From assembly GCF_008629695.1 (NCBI RefSeq), contig NZ_VWSH01000001.1:275990-339989 (forward strand): a DNA stretch of 64,000 bases, given 5' to 3'. Made by a program: the position numbers and the translations under genes. Shown here in pieces: positions 20,464 through 27,850 of the stretch (the first letter of the stretch is position 1; each line of letters opens with the position of its first letter). This stretch comes from Taibaiella lutea (GTDB lineage Bacteria > Bacteroidota > Bacteroidia > Chitinophagales > Chitinophagaceae). The notes beneath the pieces are model-generated. The model was not told the DNA's origin. It did not search any database and worked only from the letters and a program-made list of their open reading frames with translations.

Positions 20464-20829
20464 ATGAACAAGACAGCAATTATCATTCTTTCCGATCCGA
20501 AAAACGGTTCAGAAGAAGCATTAGGACGCGTATTCAACGCATTAGCATCGGCCTACGAGTTTAAACACGCAGGTGAAGATGTAAAGATCATTTTTCAGGG
20601 CACAGGCATCAGATGGCCGGAACAGCTGGATCAACCGGAACACCCCGTCCATGGGCTCTATCAGGAAGTGAAAGATCATGTTCACGGTCTTTCTCAAGGC
20701 TGCGTTGCGGTCTTTGGTACAGAAGTTTCGGGTTATGATTTATTGAACGACAATGCGGTTCCCGGAACTGCAGGTTTGCCGAGTTTACTTAACCTCAGAA
20801 ATGAAGGTTATGCTATTCTGATTTTTTAA
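20464..20829 (+). CDS. DsrE-like family protein
   Basis: 121 residues, cytosolic. The alternating beta/alpha layout with TAIIILSDPKNGSEEALGRVFNALA and the C-terminal LLNLRNEGYAILIF match the DsrE/DsrF/YchN-like fold. The central Cys lies in GLSQGCVAVFGTEV where relatives have a Cys before FG. Relatives take part in sulfur relay or remain uncharacterised; a specific role here is not supported. A possible -7 element CACCTTTG lies about 20 bp before the ATG. Bracketed by terminators, so probably monocistronic. Confidence 0.75.
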   Translation: MNKTAIIILSDPKNGSEEALGRVFNALASAYEFKHAGEDVKIIFQGTGIRWPEQLDQPEHPVHGLYQEVKDHVHGLSQGCVAVFGTEVSGYDLLNDNAVPGTAGLPSLLNLRNEGYAILIF

Positions 20830-20841
20830 TCCACTATTTGC

Positions 20842-20870
20842 AACTGTCCTCAGTTTAGCTGAGGACAGTT
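20842..20870 (+). terminator. Terminator after the DsrE-like gene
   Basis: 12-bp perfect stem (20842-20853 with 20859-20870), loop TTTAG, followed by TTGTT. Confidence 0.88.
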
Positions 20871-20953
20871 TTGTTATCTTGAAATCGTGAAAAATGATCC
20901 ATTATTATTTGAGTAACTTAGTAACCTCGCTACCGAAACTGAATTAAAAAGCT

Positions 20954-21412
20954 ATGAAAGATCACTATAAAATTTATATGCACCAATGTCTTGACCTTGC
21001 CCGGATTGCCCTTGAAACGGGCAACCCGCCTGTAGGCGCATTGATTGTGTTTGAAGGCAAAGTGATTGGCAAAGGAATTGAGTCGGGGAAATCAACGGGA
21101 GATATCACTAATCATGCTGAAATACTTGCTATCCGGGATGCTATAGCAAATGGTTACAAGGATATGCTGCAAGCCGCAATTATGTACACTACACACGAAC
21201 CCTGTATCATGTGTTCCTATCTCATCCGCCACCATAAGATACCTGAAATTGTTTATGGTCTGGCTGTTCCGATGCTTGGGGGCGCCACCTCGCAGTTTGC
21301 TGTTCTTTCTGCATCCGATATACCCAAATGGGGCAAGCCTCCCGCAGTGACAGGCGGCATCTGTTTAGAAGAATGCAATGTTTTAAATGAGGCGTTTCAG
21401 AAGCAATTATAA
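20954..21412 (+). CDS. Nucleoside deaminase (CMP/dCMP deaminase superfamily)
   Basis: 152 residues. The zinc site is complete: His54-Ala-Glu56 (HAE) and Cys84-Ile-Met-Cys87 (PCxMC), the pattern of cytidine, guanine and tRNA-adenosine deaminases. The C-terminus lacks obvious tRNA-binding residues of TadA, and the length suits a free base or nucleoside deaminase. Twelve bases separate its stop from the AraC regulator gene, so they are probably one operon and the regulator may control the enzyme. Substrate unknown. Confidence 0.88.
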   Translation: MKDHYKIYMHQCLDLARIALETGNPPVGALIVFEGKVIGKGIESGKSTGDITNHAEILAIRDAIANGYKDMLQAAIMYTTHEPCIMCSYLIRHHKIPEIVYGLAVPMLGGATSQFAVLSASDIPKWGKPPAVTGGICLEECNVLNEAFQKQL

Positions 21413-21424
21413 AAAATCTTAGCA

Positions 21425-22324
21425 ATGTTAGCTCAATCGGTATATACGCTGGTGAACCGGCATAACGGAAACCTTTCCTTCAAAGTGTTTGAATTTGATA
21501 ACAACAGTTATTTCGATCATATTCAGCGTAATAATTACTTTACGCTGATCATTATTAATTCGGGGGAAGGGGTTGCTACGGTAGATTTATCAGAATATTC
21601 TTTTCAGGAGAATACGCTGTTTGCTTTTTATCCTTATCAGCCATTCATGCTGCAATCCAAAGGACCTCTGATTGGCGTTGCTATTATGTTTCATCACGAC
21701 TTCTTTTGCATATACAGGCACCATAAAGAAATTGCGGCTAACGGAATCCTATTCAATAATATTTATCAGCGGCCTTTTATCTACCTCGAAGAAGATTCCA
21801 GAAAAACCCTGTTGAATTTTGTAAATGAAATAGTTGGTGAACTTAAGACGGAAGGACTGAGAAGGGATGAAGTAATTGTTTCCTATTTGAAAATATTTTT
21901 GGTGCTGGCTACCAGAATAAAGCTGGAACAACAGACTGTCCAATTGGCCGGCGACCCGGCCGGAAAACAACTGCTGGTTATACAGAACTTGCGCAATGCC
22001 ATTGAGGAAAACTTCAGGACTATGCATTCTGCAAGCGATTATGCCGGAATGCTTCATCTGACTCCGAATTCTCTTGCGCGCATTACAAAAACGCATTTTA
22101 ATAAAACCTTGTCTGACCTGATTGCCGACAGAATTATTATTGAAGCAAAAAGGGAACTTTATCTGACTGAAAAAACCATAAAAGAAATTGCCTACGAACT
22201 CGGCTATGACGATGAATATTATTTCAGCAGGTTCTTTAAAAGCAAGACTGATATATCGCCGCAGGCATACCGTGATACAGTCGGTTTTAACAGGGGTGCT
22301 GCCGGTGTAGTTTGTGCAATTTAA
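21425..22324 (+). CDS. AraC family transcriptional regulator
   Basis: 299 residues. The N-terminal half is a cupin-like sensing domain (about 20-130); the C-terminal 95 residues hold the two AraC helix-turn-helix motifs, seen as ASDYAGMLHLTPNSLARITK and KTIKEIAYELGYDDEYYFSRFFKSKTDISPQAYR. This resembles the Bacteroidota regulators of the AraC_binding-HTH_18 type. Co-transcribed with the deaminase. A recombinase-tail relic, hairpin and tRNA-3'-like sequence lie immediately after its stop. Confidence 0.92.
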   Translation: MLAQSVYTLVNRHNGNLSFKVFEFDNNSYFDHIQRNNYFTLIIINSGEGVATVDLSEYSFQENTLFAFYPYQPFMLQSKGPLIGVAIMFHHDFFCIYRHHKEIAANGILFNNIYQRPFIYLEEDSRKTLLNFVNEIVGELKTEGLRRDEVIVSYLKIFLVLATRIKLEQQTVQLAGDPAGKQLLVIQNLRNAIEENFRTMHSASDYAGMLHLTPNSLARITKTHFNKTLSDLIADRIIIEAKRELYLTEKTIKEIAYELGYDDEYYFSRFFKSKTDISPQAYRDTVGFNRGAAGVVCAI

Positions 22325-22334
22325 TCAATAAGAA

Positions 22335-22446
22335 ATCGTAAGCTATCTGACAGAAAATAAATACTTGACTAAAAAAGAAAATCCCCTGATTATCAGGGGA
22401 TTTTTCTTTTTACAGTGATTCCGCCGGTACAAAACGCGAACCAATT
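22335..22446 (+). other. Relic module: recombinase-tail-like frame, hairpin, tRNA-Lys 3'-end-like sequence
   Basis: Three parts follow the AraC stop. The frame 22335-22418 reads IVSYLTENKYLTKKENP, resembling the tail at 27593 (VRIIYLTESFLERKK); TATCTGACAGAAA is identical in both DNAs. Then a hairpin. Then 22415-22446 begins GTGATTCCGC, identical to the tRNA-Lys 3' end at 30448-30457, and continues GGTACAAAACGCGAACCA, matching 27682-27699 except one base. Read as an old attachment-site remnant; inference. Confidence 0.45.
22378..22404. terminator. Hairpin terminator after the deaminase-AraC operon
   Basis: AAATCCCCTGA/TCAGGGGATTT stem with T-rich tail; works for the plus-strand operon and lies inside the relic module. 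Confidence 0.85.
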
Positions 22447-22555
22447 GATCAATGATTAAAGCTTTTGAGCGTTGTTTACATTATGGTGCCAATGAGCTTC
22501 TTAAAGATTGATGTATATACCACCATCCTGACAGATGGGATATTGTTATTGCATG

Positions 22556-23092
22556 TTATGCTGATACAGTGCCTTTCAAGGCATTCACATTTATCTTTGC
22601 AATATAAGAGAGATTTTGTCGGCCTGTCAAAGTGGTTCCGCTACCTAACTGGCTTTTTTCGGATTGAAGTTGTGAGTCCAAAGCATTGAACAATAAACTA
22701 CCTATATCTTGCGGAGTAGTGCTGCTCGGATCTACCTTAATGGGACCGGAAGTAATATTGAGCGAGGTATCGTCATAAAATTGGAGCGATGCCTCCACAA
22801 AATTGATGGCTGGCGCATCGTTTTTCACCTTAAGGAAACCAACGATAAGGATAATATGGTCATCACCCGCTCCATTTGCAAAGTCTATCTTACACGAAAC
22901 GATCATGCCAAGATCAGTTGGCATTTTTGAGGATTCGGGACTCCAGCTGCGCCAGTTTGTACCGTTATAAGAGTAATCAAGTTCCTGGTTGAGGCTTCCT
23001 GAAGTTTGTTTCCACTGCTTCCAGCTGCCTGAAACGGCAACGCCGGAAGTTTTTCCCAGCTGGCTGGCAAAAGTGTCTCTTGAAAAGTTCAT
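22556..23092 (-). CDS. Orphan 178-residue protein, partner of the crystallin-like gene
   Basis: No family recognised. No signal peptide or membrane segment. Rich in Ser/Thr/Asn/Trp (WKQWKQTSG, YNGTNWRSWSPESS) and probably beta-rich, with hydrophobic strands such as HIILIVGFLKV; the C-terminal half ends in a Ser/Gly-rich stretch. It starts 49 bp after the crystallin-like gene on the same strand, so the two should be co-transcribed. Composition and size resemble soluble bacterial lectin- or aegerolysin-like proteins, but no motif supports that. Confidence 0.7.
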   Translation of the reverse strand: MNFSRDTFASQLGKTSGVAVSGSWKQWKQTSGSLNQELDYSYNGTNWRSWSPESSKMPTDLGMIVSCKIDFANGAGDDHIILIVGFLKVKNDAPAINFVEASLQFYDDTSLNITSGPIKVDPSSTTPQDIGSLLFNALDSQLQSEKSQLGSGTTLTGRQNLSYIAKINVNALKGTVSA

Positions 23093-23141
23093 AATATTCA
23101 GTAATTAAATTGTTTTGGAAGAAATAAATTAAATACGTTTT

Positions 23142-24347
23142 TTATTTTGTCTTAATGCTGGCAAAACCGCGGCATAGCGTATGCAGGCAAACAGCCAGCA
23201 TATAAGAGCGGCCATCATTTACCAGAGATTTTTTATAAAGCAGTTTTGTGACATCATTAAAAACTTTACAGAAGGTATCAAAGGCAACAATGAAATCTTC
23301 TGCAGCTTCTTCTGAAATCCCTACAGTTTCCAACGCGCCTAATGCGCCCAATAATTCTGCAGTTTTATCCACAGCCTTTACAAATGTGTCCGAAATTTGA
23401 AAAGCCCCGTCGCCTTGTTTATAGGAATAGTTAACTCCGTTAAGGCTTCCGTCGGCATTGACTGTAATATCAAGCCATACTTTATCGTTTGTGCCTCCGG
23501 TGATACAATAATCTATACGAAAAGAAACAGTGTAAGTACTTTCGTCATACGATTCATTTATCCTGCGCACGTCATAGCCACAATCCTGTGTTATATAGGT
23601 AACATAGGAGCCACTTGTGTCACTGTATGACGTATAGTCGGGGAATAAAAGGTAAAACGCTTGCAGGTCAAAAGACATATCCCAACAAGCAGGTTTTGAA
23701 GTGAATATCTTCATACTACTAATCTGGTTTTTCCAGTCTCCTAAACCGGACGGGCGCGAGTTTCCTCCAAGCTCGGAGCGGTAGTTACCAGGTGAAAGCT
23801 TCATCCAATCACCCTGATAGTTTGCATCGCTCCAGACTTCCATCCAAACCGACGAACCGGTGGCAATAGAATCGATGGCATCGTTCATATCACTTCCTGA
23901 ATTGGTAGGCCAGTCCATTTCACTTAAATCGTCGTGGCTCGATGCCCCTGAAAATACTTTTGTATCATCGTAAAAATTTGCAGAGGAGCAAGCCAGCAAA
24001 TCCATAGAACCAAGATAAGACAAGTCTACCGGAGGCTTAGAGCTTGAATTCCACCAGGAGGGTTCTCTGCCGAACATCATAAAAGACATGATGGCATTTT
24101 TCCAGTCATGCTTATCGCTTCCCCTTTGTGTATCGTTAAGATCACTATTGCTGGCAGGGTTGCTACCTCCTATCTTCATGTAATTGCCTGTACAATTTTG
24201 ACCATCCCATACAACTACCCAGGTATTCCAATCCGTCTTCATGGAATCCCAAGCCGGAGAAGTGATATAGGTCCTCCTTTGTGTTCCTTCAAATGTGTCG
24301 GACAAACCACCATAATTGTTGTTGTTCCAGAATTCCACTTTTGCCAT
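23142..24347 (-). CDS. Beta/gamma-crystallin-like protein with orphan C-terminal domain
   Basis: 401 residues, no signal peptide. Residues about 1-95 and 165-225 look like beta/gamma-crystallin Greek-key motifs: VEFWNNNNYGGLSDTFEG, WDGQNCTGNYMKIG and DWKNAIMSFMMF in the first; VWSDANYQGDWMKLSPGNY and DWKNQISSMKIF in the second. The calcium signature [ND][ND]xx[ST]S is only partly kept (KNQISS, KNAIMS). Residues about 235-401 form a Cys-containing domain with no recognised relative, ending in helices. Bacterial crystallin-like proteins include spore-coat protein S and parts of toxins. With its orphan partner it may be a cytosolic or lysis-released binding or toxin protein; inference. Confidence 0.7.
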   Translation of the reverse strand: MAKVEFWNNNNYGGLSDTFEGTQRRTYITSPAWDSMKTDWNTWVVVWDGQNCTGNYMKIGGSNPASNSDLNDTQRGSDKHDWKNAIMSFMMFGREPSWWNSSSKPPVDLSYLGSMDLLACSSANFYDDTKVFSGASSHDDLSEMDWPTNSGSDMNDAIDSIATGSSVWMEVWSDANYQGDWMKLSPGNYRSELGGNSRPSGLGDWKNQISSMKIFTSKPACWDMSFDLQAFYLLFPDYTSYSDTSGSYVTYITQDCGYDVRRINESYDESTYTVSFRIDYCITGGTNDKVWLDITVNADGSLNGVNYSYKQGDGAFQISDTFVKAVDKTAELLGALGALETVGISEEAAEDFIVAFDTFCKVFNDVTKLLYKKSLVNDGRSYMLAVCLHTLCRGFASIKTK

Positions 24348-24443
24348 AATATTTAATTTAGCGTTTAGATTGATGCCTACTCTTAAAACACAGTTTTTCG
24401 GCTTCCACTGTCAATAACCGGCATTAGGTTAAAGCCGGTCCGA

Positions 24444-24476
24444 CAAAGATGTTGACAGGGAGGGAAGAAAAGCAAA
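24444..24476 (-). promoter_or_regulatory. Candidate promoter of the crystallin-like operon
   Basis: On the minus strand, CATCTTTG (24444-24451, near -7 consensus TAnnTTTG) lies 21 bp from TTTG (24473-24476, -33). Transcription would start about 90 bases before the ATG at 24347. The 22-bp repeats abut the -33 element upstream. Confidence 0.5.
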
Positions 24477-24480
24477 AAAT

Positions 24481-24522
24481 GCCGTTGCAAAAGCATGACA
24501 CAGCCGTTGCAAAAACGCAACA
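24481..24522. promoter_or_regulatory. Direct-repeat operator candidate before the crystallin-like operon
   Basis: GCCGTTGCAAAA occurs at 24481-24492 and 24503-24514, a step of 22 bp (two helical turns), so both face the same side. The second overlaps the inverted repeat GTTGC-N6-GCAAC (24507-24522). Position just upstream of the -33 box suits an activator; the LuxR-like regulator encoded next door is the obvious candidate. Confidence 0.55.
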
Positions 24523-24567
24523 CTAATCTAAAGACTTAATAATGATTATGCTACGTGTGGATTTGTG

Positions 24568-26352
24568 TTATATAGTATCAATAATAGCTTCCAGAGCCTC
24601 CTCATCGGAAAGGTTTAGTTTTTTACGGAGACGGTGCCTGTAGGTACGAAGCGAGTCAGGCTGGACGCCCATTAGCGAAGCCATTTCCCGATTGTTGAGC
24701 TTTAGTTTGCACATCACCACAAAACGGGTTTCAGCAGGGCTCAGCCCGGGAATTTTTTCTTTTAAGCGCAATAGAAACCCTTTGTGTACCCTATTGAACA
24801 ACTGTTTGAATTCATCCCATTGTTCTTCAGTGAGTATAGTGGACTGATAAAGGCGGGTAAGGATCTCATTCTCATCGCTGACGGAGAGCGTGTCATCCAG
24901 GCGGTTCTTCAGGTATTGGATTTGTTCCTCTGTGCGTTCTATAATGACATTTTTCTCCAATAGGTGCCGCGTAAAAATATTTAACTGCTCGGTTGTACTT
25001 TTCAGCTCTTGTTCCGCAAGTGCCTTTTCTAAGGCCAGCTTATTTTGGCGGATCGTATGTTTAAGCCGCATCCTGTTCCATAATAACACCCCTATGACCA
25101 GTAAGCCACAGAAAAATATGATGGAGCTGTTCCGAACCAATATCAGCATTTTCCTGTTGGCATAAAGTTCCTTTAATGCATTAAAATGCTTTTGAGCCTC
25201 AGCTTTTTGCCTTGCATTATTCAACAACAACTTATTATCGCGGCGAACAACGCTGTCTTTATAGTATGCTGCCGAATCACTGTATAAATAAGAAACCTGG
25301 TATTGTTTTTCTTTAAAATTTAATATAGCCATGGCGTGATATAACATGCCTTTATACTTGAGTGTATCAAGGGTATTTTTTATATTTTTAGCAGCCATAG
25401 ATATATATTCCTCTGCATTTGCAGCCTGGTTTTGCAAAAGGTATATCTCTGCCAGAATGAGCGCTGAATTCACCCAACTGTCATTGAACTGATGCTGCAC
25501 TGTGGCGCCCGTTTTTACCTCTTGTTCCAGCAAGGGAATTGCCAGATTGTATTTCTTTTGCAGATAATAGATGATGCCGATATTGCCCTGTGCAATGCCT
25601 TCCCAATTTGTATCGTTTGCACTTTTTGCCATTTGGGCAACTTTCCGAAAACAATACAAAGCGGAATCGTATCGTGCCTCGTTGCGGTAAATGAGTCCTA
25701 AAGTATTCTTATTGTTGAAGTTGGTCCGGTAAAGGCTGTTGGAAATAGTAGGTGGCAGGCTGTCGGCATCAAGCAATAAAGCCTTTGCCGATGGGGCATC
25801 GCCAAAGTTATAATAGCGGTTGGCGATAAAAACGAGAAATTCTTTTTTCCTTGGAAAGCTGGCCGCAGGAAGTTTGCCCAGCGTGTCGCATACACGGATA
25901 TAATTTTCAAATGCCGCCAGGTAATCCCTTTTGCGGTAAAAGTTGTTAGCAAGGTCAAAACTGGCACAGATGTCGTACTCCGGTAATTTATTTTTTTGAG
26001 CCCATCTGCGCAATTCGATCAATTGGGAAATAGTGCTGTCTATATTGGTAAGTTCTTTAAAGTCAAAGTAATGCAAATGCATTAGTTTCATCTCACAATA
26101 AAGGCCGTTATCGCCATTTGCAAGTGCCTTTTCTTCTATCGCCGTCATAAACTTTATGGCGCTTGAATAAGGCATCTTAAGTATCTCTGGAAAGGCAAGG
26201 CTATCCGTAAGCAATACCCTTTCAGGATAGGATTTGTGCAATAAATATTCAAAATGGGACCGGGAGGCTTGGGAGAAAAATGGGGTCAGGCAAAGAGTTA
26301 GCAATACCCAGCATTTTATCACTTGCAACATAAAGATTAGACGTTTTAGCAA
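24568..26352 (-). CDS. TPR-containing membrane regulator with LuxR-like HTH
   Basis: 594 residues. Signal-type N-terminus (residues about 1-30), then periplasmic TPR-like helices (about 70-380), a membrane segment (about 398-420, FFCGLLVIGVLLW), a cytosolic coiled coil (about 425-500) and a C-terminal helix-turn-helix (about 545-594, NNREMASLMGVQPDSLRTYRHRLRKKLNL) of the LuxR/GerE type. Such one-component regulators are common in Bacteroidota. Start may be the ATG at 26352 or eight codons in (26331). It lies upstream of the crystallin-like operon on the same strand, with a 220-bp gap that carries the repeat operator. Confidence 0.88.
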   Translation of the reverse strand: MLKRLIFMLQVIKCWVLLTLCLTPFFSQASRSHFEYLLHKSYPERVLLTDSLAFPEILKMPYSSAIKFMTAIEEKALANGDNGLYCEMKLMHLHYFDFKELTNIDSTISQLIELRRWAQKNKLPEYDICASFDLANNFYRKRDYLAAFENYIRVCDTLGKLPAASFPRKKEFLVFIANRYYNFGDAPSAKALLLDADSLPPTISNSLYRTNFNNKNTLGLIYRNEARYDSALYCFRKVAQMAKSANDTNWEGIAQGNIGIIYYLQKKYNLAIPLLEQEVKTGATVQHQFNDSWVNSALILAEIYLLQNQAANAEEYISMAAKNIKNTLDTLKYKGMLYHAMAILNFKEKQYQVSYLYSDSAAYYKDSVVRRDNKLLLNNARQKAEAQKHFNALKELYANRKMLILVRNSSIIFFCGLLVIGVLLWNRMRLKHTIRQNKLALEKALAEQELKSTTEQLNIFTRHLLEKNVIIERTEEQIQYLKNRLDDTLSVSDENEILTRLYQSTILTEEQWDEFKQLFNRVHKGFLLRLKEKIPGLSPAETRFVVMCKLKLNNREMASLMGVQPDSLRTYRHRLRKKLNLSDEEALEAIIDTI

Positions 26353-26509
26353 CGAAACTCTGAAAGAATATTCATAAAAATGAAATTATAATAAAAAAAA
26401 CTTCATTTTAATTTGTAAGTTTTATACTTATACTTTTTTATATGTTAGCCAACAGCGTAAATAAACAAATATTCCGCTGCGAAAAATAGCTGCGACTAGG
26501 TGTTTTTAG

Positions 26510-26599
26510 AATATAGCGCGGCAATTAAGTGGTATTGTTACAGGTTCGATTGCTTACGAAATTGGCAACATTGGTCCGAAAGTGATTCAGATTGATTAA
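26510..26599 (+). pseudogene. Possible C-terminal gene remnant
   Basis: A short frame open from the stop at 26507 encodes GIVTGSIAYEIGNIGPKVIQID before a TAA, with no start codon. It reads like the end of an enzyme, but no family was recognised and the length makes chance possible. Confidence 0.2.
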
Positions 26600-26646
26600 A
26601 CTCATTGCCATAAACTTTGTTAGATCAACGGCTAAATAATCTAACT

Positions 26647-27576
26647 ATGAAAGCAATAAGAATTCACGAATTCGGTAAAATTGAAAACTTGAAATTTGAG
26701 GACATTGATATTCCGCAATATAATGACGATCAAGTTTTGATACGCGTTTATGCCAGTGCAGTTAATCCGGTTGACCAAAAAATCATATCCGGGGAAGCGC
26801 AAGCGAAATTCCCCAACAATCTGCCACTAACAATCGGTTGGGATGTATCTGGTGTTATCGAGCAGGTAGGTAACAATGTAAAAGATTTCAACATCGGTGA
26901 TGAGGTTTTCGGACGGCCATTCCCAACTCAAAATGGCACATTTGCAGAATATCTTGCAGTTAAAGCAAATGAGATAGCGCTAAAGCCTAAAGGAATCGAT
27001 CATCTTAAAGCCGCGGCTATACCATTGGCAGGGCAGACTGCCTGGCAGGGGCTTTTTAAATTTGGTAAGCTTGAAAAAGGACAAAAAGTTCTCATTCATG
27101 CAGCTTCCGGTGGAGTTGGAAGCTTTGCTGTTCAATTCGCGAAATGGAAAGGCGCTTATGTAATAGGTACTGCTTCAGCCGAAAATCTCGCCTTTATCAA
27201 ACAACTTGGTGTAGATGAAGCCATTGATTATAACTCTGAAGACTTTACAGAAAAGGTAAATGACATTGACCTGGTATTTGATTTAATAGGAAAAGATACC
27301 CAACAACGTTCTTTGGAAGTTATAAAGTCAGGTGGGCGCATTATAACCACCGTTATGCCCGAATTTATAGAAGAGGCTAAGCAAAAAAATATCCAGTTAG
27401 AAGGCTTTACTGCACAATCGTATCCTGAGGAATTAAAACAAATTGGCGCTCTTGTTGAACAAGGTATAATAGAGCCGATTGTTTCGGCGGTATATAATCT
27501 TGAGGAAGCTGAAAAAGCAGAACAACTTAGTTCCCAAAAACACACGCGTGGGAAAATTGTAATTAAAGTAGTTTAA
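26647..27576 (+). CDS. Zinc-free quinone oxidoreductase-like MDR protein
   Basis: 309 residues. The start MKAIRIHEFGKIE at 26647 is the family N-terminus; ten extra codons upstream from a TTG are unlikely. Groes-like fold with NPVDQKIISGEAQ and GWDVSGVIEQVG; Rossmann motif AASGGVGSFAVQFAKWKGA (about 157-175) for NAD(P)H. No catalytic or structural zinc cysteines. Typical of NADPH:quinone reductase / zeta-crystallin-like enzymes reducing quinones or enones. Monocistronic; followed at once by a recombinase-tail relic. Confidence 0.92.
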   Translation: MKAIRIHEFGKIENLKFEDIDIPQYNDDQVLIRVYASAVNPVDQKIISGEAQAKFPNNLPLTIGWDVSGVIEQVGNNVKDFNIGDEVFGRPFPTQNGTFAEYLAVKANEIALKPKGIDHLKAAAIPLAGQTAWQGLFKFGKLEKGQKVLIHAASGGVGSFAVQFAKWKGAYVIGTASAENLAFIKQLGVDEAIDYNSEDFTEKVNDIDLVFDLIGKDTQQRSLEVIKSGGRIITTVMPEFIEEAKQKNIQLEGFTAQSYPEELKQIGALVEQGIIEPIVSAVYNLEEAEKAEQLSSQKHTRGKIVIKVV

Positions 27577-27592
27577 ATAAGTACCAATAACT

Positions 27593-27656
27593 GTAAGAAT
27601 TATTTATCTGACAGAAAGTTTCTTAGAAAGAAAAAAGGACAAGTTAGAGAAATCTA
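27593..27656 (+). pseudogene. Serine-recombinase C-terminal tail relic
   Basis: The frame from 27593 reads VRIIYLTESFLERKK and stays open into the hairpin and beyond (to about 27745). It lines up with the end of the recombinase pseudogene near the tRNA (EAVKIIY, then CSSLEGNKKGQ). Only the tail remains; nothing of the catalytic domain is present. Short, so moderate confidence. Confidence 0.45.
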
Positions 27657-27669
27657 AACTTGTCCTTTT
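27633..27669. terminator. Hairpin nearly identical to the tRNA-Lys terminator
   Basis: AAAAGGACAAGTTAGA (27633-27648) pairs with 27653-27669 with one bulge. About 40 of 45 bases from 27631 match the hairpin next to the tRNA at 30408. Could end the oxidoreductase transcript. Confidence 0.8.
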
Positions 27670-27670
27670 C

Positions 27671-27703
27671 GTGAACCCTTTGGTACAAAACTCGAACCAT
27701 TTT
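27671..27703. other. tRNA-like 3'-end remnant
   Basis: Starts TTTTCGTGA like the tRNA-Lys flank, then GGTACAAAACTCGAACCA, matching the remnant at 22427-22444 except one base. Read on the minus strand it has a TTCGAGT T-loop-like sequence but no proper T stem. Confidence 0.4.
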
Positions 27704-27790
27704 ATTGAAGATTTGAAATTGTTAGTGGGAATCAAAATACACTAATAGTTTTTCAGATTTCGTAATTATAATATAATTTTCAATATAAAA

Positions 27791-27818
27791 CGAAAAGCGC
27801 ACTTAAGTGCGCTTTTCG
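27791..27818. terminator. 28-bp perfect palindrome
   Basis: CGAAAAGCGCACTT joined directly to its reverse complement. It is well placed as terminator of the minus-strand T9SS gene ending at 27851. Its right arm runs into the tRNA-3'-end copy. Confidence 0.8.
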
Positions 27819-27828
27819 TGATTCCGCT
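27813..27828. other. 16-bp copy of the tRNA-Lys 3' end (att-like)
   Basis: TTTTCGTGATTCCGCT here is identical to 30443-30458, which covers the tRNA-Lys 3' acceptor strand and its flank, in the same orientation. The two copies bracket about 2.6 kb holding the T9SS repeat gene and the recombinase pseudogene. Confidence 0.6.
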
Positions 27829-27850
27829 AGGGAACATGCTATAAGTTAAT

